A stretch of DNA of 64,000 nucleotides from WTAW01 sp964406575 (GCA_964406575.1 CAYOSH010000005.1:1-64000), one strand, 5' to 3'. Counted from the stretch's first letter, positions 44,202 through 54,336 are shown. Notes: generated by a model not told the origin, from the letters alone. Numbers and translations: made by a program.

Positions 44202-44738
44202 CTATTTCTCCCCCTCCTTCGGCTTAAGCTCCATGCCGAGTTGCATCATAAAACCTAAAGAGTTTGATTCGCTCCTCACCTCTGCAATTTTTCCATTTTC
44301 AATTCGGAATATAGAAATCCCAGTAGATTCAATTTTATTACCGGTCGGTGGGATGCCATAAAACTCTGCTTGATGAGTGCATCGGGTAATCTCTCTGACA
44401 ATAACTTTATCCCCTTTGGCAATTATATCTTCATAGATTATTGTATAGTCAGGGAAAGTTTTAAGAAACGTCTCAACATGTTCTATTACTTCATCTAGGT
44501 TTAATGGTTTTGAATTGGATGAGTAGTAAACAAAGCTAGGAGCACACAACTCCCTAATTTTCTCATAGTCTCTTTTCATCCAAGTTTCGTTAGTATTCCG
44601 TATTAATTCTATATTCTGCTCCTCAACCGCTGCCTGGGCTCTGAACTCTTCAAGCTCTGCTATCGCTTCCTTGTCCTGGCAGCCGACCATGAAGCATAGA
44701 ATCAGAGCCAAAGGTAGACTAATGAGTATTTTTTTCAT
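44202..44738 (-). CDS. SnoaL-like lipoprotein
   Basis: 178 residues with signal peptide MKKILISLPLALILCFMVGC, lipobox VGC. The rest fits the SnoaL/ketosteroid-isomerase fold: NTNETWMKRDYEKIRELCAPSFVYYSS, TFPDYTIIYEDIIAKGDKVIVREI, GNKIESTGISIFRIENGKIAEVRSE. It is probably a surface or periplasmic lipoprotein; the substrate is unknown. It has an AAGGAGGG site. Confidence 0.7.
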   Translation of the reverse strand: MKKILISLPLALILCFMVGCQDKEAIAELEEFRAQAAVEEQNIELIRNTNETWMKRDYEKIRELCAPSFVYYSSNSKPLNLDEVIEHVETFLKTFPDYTIIYEDIIAKGDKVIVREITRCTHQAEFYGIPPTGNKIESTGISIFRIENGKIAEVRSESNSLGFMMQLGMELKPKEGEK

Positions 44739-45105
44739 TTTGCCCTCCTTGATAAGATGTGAACCATGTTATTGGTGCAAATCCCCACTCATATCCCCTG
44801 TAGAGAATGCCACACGGGGTAAACCTCTCTTGGATATGTGATACTAAATTAGAATATAAGGAAAACTTTATATTTGACTTTCTGCATATATTTATATAGA
44901 TTGTCTTTTTGAAATACTTAGGGGTTAAATATGCACCATATTAAACTTGTGCTGATTCTATTGTTGTCTCAGTGTTTTGTTCTTTGTGTGTGGAAGCTTA
45001 TTAAGCCTCTCGCTGATAAAATTTCGCTTAGCATCATCTGCCTCATTTAGAATAACGGAGAAAATAGAAGAAATTTTTAGCATGGAGAATGCGATGGAGG
45101 GATTA
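44739..45105. other. Intergenic stretch without a recognised gene
   Basis: AT-rich. It would hold divergent promoters for the lipoprotein (minus) and the next gene (plus). Nothing else is supported. Confidence 0.4.
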
Positions 45106-45429
45106 ATGTTTGACTGTGTAAATTGGGGGAATATAAACTGCCATTCCGATGTTTGTGTTTTTAAGTATCCCGGGAAACTGAAAAATGAGCAGGATATAAA
45201 TCTTTGGCCGGTGGGAGAAGATCTGGCAAAAATTGATGAATACTGCAAGCAATGTGACGCACGTTTCTTTGAGGTGAAGGAGAGGAAGTGTCCGGTGTGT
45301 GGGGGGATAGAGTTTGTAGAAATAAAGGGCTTTGTGATTCTGGATGAGAAAGATAAAAAGAAGTTTGAAAATTATTATTTGAAATGCATTCAGTGTGAAA
45401 CTCCTTCGGTTTTGTTAAAACCGCATTAA
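45106..45429 (+). CDS. Cys-rich zinc-ribbon protein
   Basis: 107 residues from ATG 45106, which has GGAGGG at 45096-45101; upstream ATGs at 45082 and 45094 are in frame. Cys pairs include CKQC, CPVCGG and CIQC, spaced as two or more zinc ribbons. The middle segment LWPVGEDLAKIDEYCKQCDA is distinctive. No family recognised. Confidence 0.5.
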   Translation: MFDCVNWGNINCHSDVCVFKYPGKLKNEQDINLWPVGEDLAKIDEYCKQCDARFFEVKERKCPVCGGIEFVEIKGFVILDEKDKKKFENYYLKCIQCETPSVLLKPH

Positions 45430-45508
45430 AGTGCAGCAATAAAAACAAAACTTCTCGGTAAGAGATGAGTGAATGTGAATAGGCAATTCTCATTGAAAGG
45501 GAGAAATC

Positions 45509-45595
45509 ATGGTAAAAGCATTTATGGTATTGATCGTTGGCCTTCTTGTTTTCGCCATTACTGGACTATTGATAGAAGCTTTTAAAAAAACCTAG
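45509..45595 (+). CDS. 28-residue membrane miniprotein
   Basis: A 28-residue frame with AAAGGGAG upstream. It is one hydrophobic helix (FMVLIVGLLVFAITGLLIEA) with a short Lys-rich tail (FKKT). Single-helix proteins like this often regulate a larger membrane protein, but no partner is identified. Confidence 0.4.
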   Translation: MVKAFMVLIVGLLVFAITGLLIEAFKKT

Positions 45596-46150
45596 GTTTC
45601 AATGTAACTAAGAGAAGAGGGGGGAAGAATTGGAACCCACCCTAAATTCTTGTCGCTTATCCCTACTTCCCCCTAATTCTCTTCTGTTCATCAGAAAACT
45701 GCATGAAATTTTTTCCTATAAAAGGGAGCAGGTTATGGTAAGAAAGATATTGTTTATCTTTAGCCATATTTATTTCCCCCCATATAAAATAGTGTTCCAA
45801 AAGTGTTATGAAATATCTATACAATAGTCTTGGGAACATTGTTGAACACCTTGTAACCTGTTTGTTTTCAGTAGGCTGGGAAGGCGTTTTTTGCCTGTCT
45901 CTTCCTTCACGGAACACTTAATATGTTATTCCCAATTAGTCGGAGATAATTGCTATGTTGCTAGACGTGGATCCCCTGATTTTTCATATTTCCCCTCCCA
46001 ATAAAGATTGTGATTTATAAATACTGGATTAGCAGTGCGTTATCCAGTCTATTGGCCTTTTTTATAAAGCCCTTGTGTCAATTTATGGGGAAATGCTCTC
46101 TTTGAGTTTTCTGAGAATGAACTATCTTTCAATCAGAATAGTACGGATTA
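45596..46150. other. Intergenic stretch without a recognised gene
   Basis: 555 bases with no supported gene. A 30-codon frame at 45735-45827 has an AAAGGGAGCAGG upstream, but its content is uninformative. Confidence 0.4.
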
Positions 46151-46552
46151 CTATTCCACATTTATTTTTGGCTTTCTATTTAGGTAGAAAAGAACCGCAA
46201 GGATGATAAAAACAATGCCTTGAATGGACAGGAGCATATTTCTAGCCAAATCCTCAACTACGAAATCCACCAAGACTGCTTCCAAGCCAAAAAGTAAAAA
46301 AACCACCGCAACGACTGTCATTGCACCCGACATTGCATCCTTATCTTTTAGGCTGCGCATCCAAAGAGCAATAATCCCCAGGCTGATTTGGCTTATTGCT
46401 AGCACCATGAAAGTTGAAATATGAGACGGATTAATGTTTTCAGATGGGATATTCAAAAATCTCATTACTGTCCTTGGAATAAATAACTCGCATAATCCCC
46501 ACACCAATGCGAACACTACTGGGATCCAAAGCAAGTTTTTCTGTAAATTCAT
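46151..46552 (-). CDS. Four-helix membrane protein
   Basis: 133 residues with four hydrophobic segments (about 8-26, 46-64, 73-95 and 105-125). It has an AAGGAGGG site. No catalytic motif and no recognised family. Confidence 0.6.
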   Translation of the reverse strand: MNLQKNLLWIPVVFALVWGLCELFIPRTVMRFLNIPSENINPSHISTFMVLAISQISLGIIALWMRSLKDKDAMSGAMTVVAVVFLLFGLEAVLVDFVVEDLARNMLLSIQGIVFIILAVLFYLNRKPKINVE

Positions 46553-46791
46553 ATTGTCCCTCCTTGTCTCTTAATAAGAAATCCTCTTGTACTTGCTAAT
46601 AATTCAATCAAACCTGGATATACATGTCAATAGAAAAGGGCGATGAATAGTATCAATGAGCAAGGAGAGTAGGTCCCGATTTATAAATAGGAGGGATGAG
46701 GAGGTGAGAGGGGTAATCTAACTGCAGATATGGCAATCATAACAATAACATACTAATGTCGAATTGGCTGATTTAATTACCTTGTTTCATC

Positions 46792-46797
46792 TATAAT
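46792..46797 (+). promoter_or_regulatory. -10 element before the miniORF and lnt-like gene
   Basis: A consensus TATAAT; the matching -35 is weak (TGATTT at 46769-46774). It lies 24 nt before the 37-codon ORF. Confidence 0.3.
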
Positions 46798-46820
46798 AAA
46801 GACACAAGGGGGAATTAAGA

Positions 46821-46934
46821 ATGGATGGATTAATAAGGATAGCAAGAGAGAAAGCCGAAAACTTTTTGACGACACACATTCGTTATTTAATTTTTACAGG
46901 AAGATTATGTGTTTTTAGGAGCGGTCATGGATAG
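46821..46934 (+). CDS. Possible 37-residue leader ORF
   Basis: MDGLIRIAREKAENFLTTHI and on to CVFRSGHG, starting at ATG 46821 with AAGGGGGA upstream. Its stop (46932-46934) overlaps the ATG of the lnt-like gene by eight bases, in a different frame. This arrangement suggests translational coupling or a regulatory uORF rather than a conserved protein. Confidence 0.35.
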   Translation: MDGLIRIAREKAENFLTTHIRYLIFTGRLCVFRSGHG

Positions 46935-48456
46935 CGTGCAGAAAAGGCAAAGAATCAGTGATCTAATTTTATGTCCATATTTCTGGCTATTGATAGGAAC
47001 TCTCCTATTTCTAATCTCAAACGGACGATGGATCGCGCCTGTTTGTGCTTGGTTGGCTCCCGTTTTTTTCCTGCGTTATTTAAAAACACAAAAGTCCTGG
47101 GTGGGGATTTTGATCTTGTTTTTTATAGTGGTGGTGTCCACAAGAGTTATGCTCTATGGAATCATCCCCTCAATGCTTGGTCTTCTGACCTATGTGCTCA
47201 CTCTTTACTACGCTGTACTTTGGTTTTTGCCTTATCTAACCTATCAATTTTTATACAAAAGGAGTCAAGGATTAATCGGCACCCTCATTTTTCCTCTTTC
47301 GGCAGTGGGAGTTGAGTATTTGAATACAGTTTTATTCGGATCCTGGGGATCGGTGGCCTACACCCAGTTCCCCAATCTTCCTCTAGTGCAGATAGCTTCC
47401 ATAACTGGGATTTGGGGTGTAACATTCCTCGTGATGTGGTTTGGATCGTTTTTCAATTGGCTTTGGGACCAGGGATTTCAGTGGTTGAAAGTCAAAAAGG
47501 GTTGCCTTATTTATACAGGTGTCGTCAGTATTGTCCTTATTTACGGAGGGCTTCGTTTGGGGATGTTATATGCTCCATCGGAAACAGTTCGTATAGCCTC
47601 GTTGACGCCTTCTCAGGAGCTGGAAAAAATTCAGGATGAACTGGAAATGATTGGTTTCTCCTCATCCATCGAAGCGGCCATTGAGGCCAGAGAGTCTCTC
47701 CGGCAGATCTTGAACAAAATCTATGAGAATGTATTGGAACGAACACGAGAGGTCGCACGTTCTGAAGTTTCTGTCGTTATGTGGCCGGAAGGAATGATCG
47801 ATGTTTTGGAAGAAAACGAAGCGGCCTTCATCAGTGAGGGGCGTAATCTAGCGCAGTCTGAAAAAATTTATTTCCTTATGGCATATCTGGTTATACCTGA
47901 GAAGAATCCGCGGGTTTTGGGTGAGAATAAAACAGTCTTCATCAATCCAGAGGGTGATGTGGAGTGGGAGTATCTCAAAACCCATCCTGTACCAGGCTCG
48001 ACAGACAAGGCCGGTGATGGGATCGTCCCGTTATCAAAGACTCCATTTGGTCGGGTGTCATCAGTCATCTGTTATGATATGGATTTCACAGGTCTTGTAC
48101 ATCAAGCCGGCAAATCCAGTGTCGACATTATGCTAGTGCCTGCCTGGGATTGGAAGGCCATTGATCCCCTTCACGCCCACATGGCTGTGTTCCGGGCAAT
48201 TGAGAACGGATTTTCGATGGTCCGTCAAACAGGAAAAGGTTTATCCATTGCTGTTGATTATTTGGGCAGAACGCAGGCTGTAATGGACCATTTCACTTCA
48301 GCGAGAAAGATCATGATCACTGAGATTCCAAAGAAAGGAATTCCCACATTCTATGCCCAGATGGGAGATTTTTTTGCCTGGTTATGTATGGCTGGATTTT
48401 TCGTGCTTGTTGTGTGGAGCTTATCCGGCGTAATCCAAAGCCGTAAAAACAAATAA
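46927..48456 (+). CDS. lnt: Apolipoprotein N-acyltransferase-like protein
   Basis: About 509 residues from ATG 46927, with TAGGAGCG upstream. The N-terminal half has six or so transmembrane helices, followed by a nitrilase-superfamily domain: MWPEG (Glu288), EYLKTHPVPG (Lys351) and VICYDMDF (Cys382), the expected E-K-C triad. A C-terminal helix (WLCMAGFFVLVVW) follows. This fits Lnt, which adds the third acyl chain to lipoproteins at the inner membrane. The two lipoproteins at 7114 and 44202 are possible local substrates. Divergence is considerable, so a broader 'membrane nitrilase' role is not excluded. Confidence 0.8.
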   Translation: MDSVQKRQRISDLILCPYFWLLIGTLLFLISNGRWIAPVCAWLAPVFFLRYLKTQKSWVGILILFFIVVVSTRVMLYGIIPSMLGLLTYVLTLYYAVLWFLPYLTYQFLYKRSQGLIGTLIFPLSAVGVEYLNTVLFGSWGSVAYTQFPNLPLVQIASITGIWGVTFLVMWFGSFFNWLWDQGFQWLKVKKGCLIYTGVVSIVLIYGGLRLGMLYAPSETVRIASLTPSQELEKIQDELEMIGFSSSIEAAIEARESLRQILNKIYENVLERTREVARSEVSVVMWPEGMIDVLEENEAAFISEGRNLAQSEKIYFLMAYLVIPEKNPRVLGENKTVFINPEGDVEWEYLKTHPVPGSTDKAGDGIVPLSKTPFGRVSSVICYDMDFTGLVHQAGKSSVDIMLVPAWDWKAIDPLHAHMAVFRAIENGFSMVRQTGKGLSIAVDYLGRTQAVMDHFTSARKIMITEIPKKGIPTFYAQMGDFFAWLCMAGFFVLVVWSLSGVIQSRKNK

Positions 48457-48542
48457 ACTCAATTCGTAAAACAGAACCGCACTTCTTTTTCAATTATGTT
48501 CTTGTTGTTTAATGGAGAATGGGAGGAAATTCGCACCAATAT

Positions 48543-49094
48543 CTATCTTCCATTTAGGATCATATGAATGTCGTTGATTTTTCCCTTATATATTTCATGA
48601 ATTAAATTTCTGTCGAATTCTAATTCTTCCTCTAACATAGATTCTTGTTCTGAGCGGTCAAAATAATTCATCACGGGAATAAAAAAATGCTTGTCCTCTT
48701 TTTCTATATGTTGAGGATAAAAATTGACTAAATCCTGTAAGCAGCTTGTGATTGTTTCGAGACTATTCTCATCTCCTTCTTTATATGTTCTGTTCGCATC
48801 CATCAATTCTTTGACCTTTTTTCTTCCCCAACGGTGTTCTTCAATCAGGTCTTCCATCGTTTTCCTGTGTTGTTCTTCAAGTTTTTTCGCTCTAAGATCT
48901 CGAAACAAGATGTTCTCTTCCTTCCCGTGATGTAAGCGGTCAGCGTACGTCCGGATAAAATCGATAGCGATCTCTATAAATTCATAATTTGCTCTTTTTT
49001 CTTTTTTTATTCTCTCTAGTTCCGTTTTCATTAATGCAATCATACGTTCAATAAGCCGGTGTTCCGTCATCAATGGACCGATAGGCATTACCAT
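48543..49094 (-). CDS. Hemerythrin HHE-domain protein
   Basis: About 183 residues from ATG 49094 (AGGAGGG upstream); the frame is open 81 nt further up without conserved content. His and Glu residues are spaced as in a four-helix di-iron bundle: GPLMTEHRLIERM, YADRLHHGKEENILF, LIEEHRWGRKKV, YPQHIEKEDKHFF. It could bind O2, NO or iron, typical of anaerobes defending against oxygen. Confidence 0.82.
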   Translation of the reverse strand: MVMPIGPLMTEHRLIERMIALMKTELERIKKEKRANYEFIEIAIDFIRTYADRLHHGKEENILFRDLRAKKLEEQHRKTMEDLIEEHRWGRKKVKELMDANRTYKEGDENSLETITSCLQDLVNFYPQHIEKEDKHFFIPVMNYFDRSEQESMLEEELEFDRNLIHEIYKGKINDIHMILNGR

Positions 49095-49460
49095 AGTGAG
49101 CGCCCTCCTGAATGAGATAAAAGTTTTGTAGCATAGAATAAAACTGGAGTCAAAGTCTATTGAATAGAATGTCAAGGCAAAATAGAAATGTCGTTGAGCC
49201 CATGAAGTGTCTCGTTTTGAATGATCATCTTGAATGATCGTGAATGAGTTGACTCTTTTAGTAAATTATCTGGCAGGAGTCCCGCTTGTCTATGCGATGG
49301 ATGGACTCGTCAGATTTCTTTGAGGAACGCTCCAAACTCGATTTCAACATCACAAAAATATATGAACAGATGGCGAGACCACAAAAGTCTCCGCACTTGA
49401 ATTTGACACCTCCCTCATTCCTTGATATTCTTTTTCGCAATAGACCTAAGAGGGACAATT

Positions 49461-52400
49461 TTGACAACTCAGTGCCCGATATGTCATTCCGATAATCCTG
49501 AAACTTCCCGGTTTTGTGCCGATTGCGGTAGTCAGTTGATTACAGTTGATGACATCTCTGTTTCTCTTACAGAAACAATTTTAGCCCCCAAAGAAGAATT
49601 GCCCACAGGCTCCATTTTTGCAGGAAGATACCAGATCATTGAGCAATTGGGCAAAGGTGGTATGGGACGAGTCTACAGAGTGCTGGATAAAAAATTGAAT
49701 GAAGAAATTGCTCTCAAGCTTATAAAACCAGAGATATCCTTGGATAAAAAAACAGTTGAACGTTTCAGCCATGAACTAAAAACAGCGCGCAAGATCAGTC
49801 ATAAAAATGTCGCTCGGATGTTCGATCTTAACGAGGAGGACGGAACTCACTACATCACGATGGAATATGTGAGAGGAGAGGATTTAAAAAGGCTGATAAG
49901 GAAAATGGGGCAATTCAGCGCAGGACAGGCTGTTCCGATAGCCAAACAGATATGCGAAGGGTTAGCAGAGGCCCATAGATTAGGGATTATTCACCGAGAC
50001 TTGAAACCTCAGAATATCATGGTGGATGAGGATGGGAATACGCGGATCATGGACTTTGGGATCGCTCGCTCCCGGGAATCGAAGGAGCTCACTGGGACAG
50101 GTGTGATTATCGGGACTCCGAAATATATGCCCCCAGAACAAGTGGAGGGTAAAGAGATCGATCAGCGTTCCGATATCTATTCACTCGGGATCATCCTCTA
50201 TGAAATGGTTACAGGGAGGGTTCCCTTTGAAGGAGACACACTCTTAAGTATCGCTCACAAGCAAAAGTATGAACCCCCTGTGGAACCGAATCAAATCAAC
50301 ACTCAGATTTCCGATGACCTGAATCGGCTTATTCTGAAATGTTTGGAAAAAGACAAGGAAAAGCGGTTTCAGAATGCTGACGAACTGTGTTCTGAATTAT
50401 TGTCTTTAGAGAAGGAAATTCCCGCCGCAGAAAGAACATTTCCAGAGAAAAAGCCAAGCACATCGAGAGAGATCACGGTCACATTCGCTCTAAAAAAGCT
50501 GCGTTTTCCAGCCATAATTGCGGTCACTTTTATTTTTATCGCAGTGATTTTATGGCAAGTCTTGAAACATGGAAAAGCTGGAATCTCTTTGGAAACGATG
50601 CCATCCATCGCAGTCATTACCTTTGAGAATCAGACCGGCGATGAAGCCTATGATCGATTGAGAAAGATCATTCCAAACTTGCTCATTACCAGTCTTGAGC
50701 AGTCAGGGAATTTCTATGTGGTCACATGGGAAAGGATGTATGATCTTCTCAAGCAGGTGGGGAGGGAGGATACAGAGGTCATTACCAGAGATTTAGGTTT
50801 TGAGTTATGTCGTCTGGACAATATTGATTATATTGTTTTGGGAAGTGTTACCAAGCTCGGTGATGTGTTCGCCACCGATGTGAAAATATTGGGTGTGCAA
50901 AGCAAAGAGCTCCTTCGTAGTGCCAGTGCAAGGGGCGAGAGCGAGGCAAGTATCCTTGAGAGCCAGATCGATGAGTTGAGCAAAGAGATCACCCAGGGCA
51001 TAGGTGTTTCAGAGCGTAAGATGAAAGCCGTTAGCCGGAGGATCGTTGATGTCACTACAAATTCGATGGATGCTTATAACGCTTTTTTAAAAGGAGTAGA
51101 GAAATATGACAGGTATTATTATGAAGAGGCACGGCAATTCCTCGAACAAGCCATAAATATCGATCCGAATTTTGCTGTAGCCTATGAATGGCTTGCGTTG
51201 GTTTATGGGAAGTTAGGCGATTCGAATGCTACGACCGAGGCCCTGAAAAAAGCCAAAGCCTTGGCTGCGAAGACGAATGAGAAGGATCGGCTTAATATAG
51301 AAGCACTTTATGCGCAACTCATTGAAAAAGACGTGGAGAAACGGATTCGCATTCTGAAGGAGATCGCAAGAAAGTATCCAAGGGAGAAACGCGTTCACTA
51401 TAACTTGGGCATTCACTACTGGAATAATAAGGAGTTTTCTGAAGCCATCGATGAATACAGCAAAGCTTTGGCATTGGATCCGAATTTCGGATCGGCTCTG
51501 AATGGACTGGGATACACATATGCGGACATGGGCAATTATGAGAAGGCCATTGAATCCTTTGAAAAGTATGCGGCCGTGTCTCCTGGAGATGCCAATCCGT
51601 TGGATTCGATGGCGGAGATCTATTTTCAAATTGGGAAGCTCGATGATTCGATAAATAAATATCGGGCAGCTATTGAAGCTCAATCTGATTATTTTGAGGC
51701 TTATTGGAGAATGGCTTATGTTTATGCTTTAAAAGAGGACTATCCAAAGGCACTCAGTTGGATAGAGCAGCTCATTGATAGAGCCCCTTCTCCTGGGATA
51801 ATCGCTGAGGCATATCTGTGGAAATCCTTTTATCACTATTGGACAGGAAATTTGGATCAATCTCTTCGCGCACTCGGAGTGGCATCTCAACAGGCCGAAA
51901 GTGTCGGAAATAACTTTGGGCAGGCCTTCTCAGCATGGATAGATGGCTGGATTCATTATGACAAAGGGGACATGGAGACATTCCGGAGTCAGATGGAGCA
52001 ATGGCTAGACTTGATGAAAAAACATCCTCACTCATACAGACCAGCACCCTCTCCAGAATTTTATTCGGCAGAGTATAATTATTTTCTCGGGCTAGGGGAT
52101 ATAAATGAGGAAAGACTTGAATCCGCAGAGTCCAGGTTGAGAGAAATGGACTCTCTTATGCCCAAAATAGACCCTGTATTTAAAAGCCGGGTGGCTCTGT
52201 CTGATTTTAAAGTGTTCGATGGAGAAGTATTACTCGCTAACGGATCTCTGGAGAAAGCTATTTCCGTCTTTAAAGAAGAGTCACTCCTGGAAGTGCCTTA
52301 CATGCACAGTTGGCTGATCCTTTTGTACAATACACCTTTCCCTCGAGATGTATTAGCCAGGATCTATCTGAAAAATGGGGATTTGGACAGAGCCATCACA

Positions 52401-52622
52401 GAGTATGAGAGATTGATCATCTTTCATCCGGAGAGTCAGGAGAGACGCCTTATTCACCCTCTCTGTTATTACAGATTGGCCAAGTTGTACGAAAAAAGAG
52501 ACTTGAGATCAAAAGCTATAAAAAATTATGAAAAATTCCTCGAATTGTGGAAAGACGCTGATGCAGGGATCGATGAAATTGCAGATGCGAAGGAGAGGTT
52601 GGTTGGGTTGAAAAATGAGTGA
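49461..52622 (+). CDS. Ser/Thr protein kinase with TolB-like domain and TPRs
   Basis: About 1053 residues from TTG 49461, with AAGAGGG at 49448-49454; the frame is open to 49422. An N-terminal zinc ribbon (CPICHSDNPETSRFCADCG) precedes a Hanks-type kinase: GKGGMG loop at about 64, K86, HRDLKPQN (D180), DFG (D198) and an APE-type PPEQ. A transmembrane helix (about 348-368) follows. Next is a TolB N-terminal-like domain (SIAVITFENQTGD..., GSVTKLGD), then many TPRs to the C terminus. It may sense an envelope partner through the TPRs and phosphorylate cytoplasmic targets. A broken relative of the C terminus is at 41798-41943. Confidence 0.88.
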   Translation: MTTQCPICHSDNPETSRFCADCGSQLITVDDISVSLTETILAPKEELPTGSIFAGRYQIIEQLGKGGMGRVYRVLDKKLNEEIALKLIKPEISLDKKTVERFSHELKTARKISHKNVARMFDLNEEDGTHYITMEYVRGEDLKRLIRKMGQFSAGQAVPIAKQICEGLAEAHRLGIIHRDLKPQNIMVDEDGNTRIMDFGIARSRESKELTGTGVIIGTPKYMPPEQVEGKEIDQRSDIYSLGIILYEMVTGRVPFEGDTLLSIAHKQKYEPPVEPNQINTQISDDLNRLILKCLEKDKEKRFQNADELCSELLSLEKEIPAAERTFPEKKPSTSREITVTFALKKLRFPAIIAVTFIFIAVILWQVLKHGKAGISLETMPSIAVITFENQTGDEAYDRLRKIIPNLLITSLEQSGNFYVVTWERMYDLLKQVGREDTEVITRDLGFELCRLDNIDYIVLGSVTKLGDVFATDVKILGVQSKELLRSASARGESEASILESQIDELSKEITQGIGVSERKMKAVSRRIVDVTTNSMDAYNAFLKGVEKYDRYYYEEARQFLEQAINIDPNFAVAYEWLALVYGKLGDSNATTEALKKAKALAAKTNEKDRLNIEALYAQLIEKDVEKRIRILKEIARKYPREKRVHYNLGIHYWNNKEFSEAIDEYSKALALDPNFGSALNGLGYTYADMGNYEKAIESFEKYAAVSPGDANPLDSMAEIYFQIGKLDDSINKYRAAIEAQSDYFEAYWRMAYVYALKEDYPKALSWIEQLIDRAPSPGIIAEAYLWKSFYHYWTGNLDQSLRALGVASQQAESVGNNFGQAFSAWIDGWIHYDKGDMETFRSQMEQWLDLMKKHPHSYRPAPSPEFYSAEYNYFLGLGDINEERLESAESRLREMDSLMPKIDPVFKSRVALSDFKVFDGEVLLANGSLEKAISVFKEESLLEVPYMHSWLILLYNTPFPRDVLARIYLKNGDLDRAITEYERLIIFHPESQERRLIHPLCYYRLAKLYEKRDLRSKAIKNYEKFLELWKDADAGIDEIADAKERLVGLKNE

Positions 52623-52670
52623 AAAATCGGTCGATCTGTTACATACCATTGACCTAATAAACTGAGTCCT

Positions 52671-54038
52671 TTGGAGAATCGTGAACGAAATATCTCTCGA
52701 ATAGCGGGAGGCCTGTCTTTTTTCCTCTTTTTAGCCATCCTTTTTCTGGATTTTGCTGATCAATCCTTGCTGCCCCCTCTGATCAATACCCTATTGAAGG
52801 ATTTTTTCCGGGACACAACGAATGTCGTTCCCCTGGGATGGATCACCTTCACGTTCACGATCCTTTCGGCCATTTCCATGATCGTTGCGGGCATCTATGC
52901 CGACCGGAAATCCCGCATAAAGATCTGCTTTGCCGGCTGTCTGGTCTTTTGTATCTCTTCCGCACTGACCATATTTGTCCCTCATGGTCAGCTGGGATAT
53001 ATCTTCTTCTATATCACTCGTGCCATGAATGGCATCGGCATCGGTGCGATCATCCCCACGATCTTTTCTTTAGTCGGGGATACTTCCGACCCTAAGAGGC
53101 GCTCCACAGCCTTCGGGTTCGTCTCTGCGGCGATCCTCATCGGGCGCATGGCAGGATTTGTGCTCGCAGGGTCATTTGCCGACCACTGGAGAGTGGCCTA
53201 TTTTATGGTGGGCGTCACGGGCCTCATTCTCGCGTTTGGACTGATCCTCGTTCCCGAACCAAAACGGGGTGTTCAAGAGGAAGAATTGCATGACCTCATC
53301 GTTGAGGGAGCGGAATATCGCTTCCGCATTGCAAAAAAAGATGTCCAACACCTCTGGGCAAACCGGAGCAATTTTTGGCTGATCGTGAATTTCATCGACG
53401 TTATTCCAGGATCCATCCTTATCTTTCTTATCTTTAAGTATATGAAAGACGTCCACAACATGGAGGCAACGTCGGTCAATTTTGTGATTTTTTTGGTTGT
53501 CATCTTTGGCGCATTGGGCGCGCTCCTCTTCGGGCGGTTAGGGGATTGGGGCTTCCAGAGGGACAAGCGGGCCAAAGTCCTCATTGCGCTTGTATGCAAC
53601 TCATTTCCGATCCTTTTCATGATACTTTTTGTAATTGCCGATTTTTGGATCCCTGAAGGAGCCACTCTTTTGCAGTCTTTAGCGGTTCCAGGTGTGGGAG
53701 TTCTCATTGTCGCTATCGTGGCGGCCATGTTTATCAATCAGGGTGTCAACCCCAATTGGTACAGCTGCCTTACGGACATCAACCTTCCCGAACACAGGGC
53801 CACGATGATCTCACTGGCCTCTATCATGGACTTGTTAGGACAGGCGATCGGGCCTCTTTTGGCCTCATATTTGGCCACAATCTGGGGTTTAAGGACAGCG
53901 ATGTGGTCTGTGCTCGTTTTTTGGGTGCTCAACATCTTTCTCTGGCTTCCGGTTCTTGCACACATTCGGGAAGATCTGACAAATGTGCACAGAATCCTTG
54001 AAGAGCGCGCGAAGGGATTGAAACAGCAGCTTCATTGA
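52671..54038 (+). CDS. MFS transporter
   Basis: 455 residues with about 12 predicted helices. MFS motif A is visible as GIYADRKSRIK, and GRLGDWGFQRDKR is the counterpart in the second half. The start is uncertain: TTG 52671 gives a complete first helix but lacks a clear ribosome binding site, and the only ATG choices are internal. The substrate is unknown. It follows the kinase by 48 nt and may share its transcript. Confidence 0.82.
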   Translation: MENRERNISRIAGGLSFFLFLAILFLDFADQSLLPPLINTLLKDFFRDTTNVVPLGWITFTFTILSAISMIVAGIYADRKSRIKICFAGCLVFCISSALTIFVPHGQLGYIFFYITRAMNGIGIGAIIPTIFSLVGDTSDPKRRSTAFGFVSAAILIGRMAGFVLAGSFADHWRVAYFMVGVTGLILAFGLILVPEPKRGVQEEELHDLIVEGAEYRFRIAKKDVQHLWANRSNFWLIVNFIDVIPGSILIFLIFKYMKDVHNMEATSVNFVIFLVVIFGALGALLFGRLGDWGFQRDKRAKVLIALVCNSFPILFMILFVIADFWIPEGATLLQSLAVPGVGVLIVAIVAAMFINQGVNPNWYSCLTDINLPEHRATMISLASIMDLLGQAIGPLLASYLATIWGLRTAMWSVLVFWVLNIFLWLPVLAHIREDLTNVHRILEERAKGLKQQLH

Positions 54039-54100
54039 TACGAAATAGGAAAGAAGTGTGATATTTGTTCTTACAAAACATAAAATGCATTATCGAATTT

Positions 54101-54336
54101 GGAAGCATTTCCAAAACCGTGATGAATGACGTTCCGAGAGTTCCAATTGGTGATTTCGAAAACACGCTCAGTTTCCCCAGCGAGGGAATTCGCTCGGATC
54201 CGGGCTTCCCTCACACCTCCCCTCGGGAGATGTACCATGCCCGTCCAGCCCTTCTCACGCTTTTCTCCACCACACAATGGAAACACTCAATAACGCAACG
54301 CGATTCCTCACCATCACGGTTTTGGAAATGCTTACC
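54101..54336. mobile_element. MITE-like element with 9-bp target duplications
   Basis: Perfect 22-bp inverted repeats (AAGCATTTCCAAAACCGTGATG at 54103-54124 and its complement at 54312-54333) lie just inside the ends, with GG/ACC at the outer ends. The direct repeat ATCGAATTT is found on both sides (54092-54100 and 54337-54345), the expected target-site duplication. The inside has no coding frame. The element is about 236 bp and would be mobilised by a transposase encoded elsewhere. Confidence 0.75.

Noticed and set aside
45735..45827. 30-codon frame with AAAGGGAGCAGG upstream
   Set aside because: Good spacing but no distinctive content; left as intergenic.
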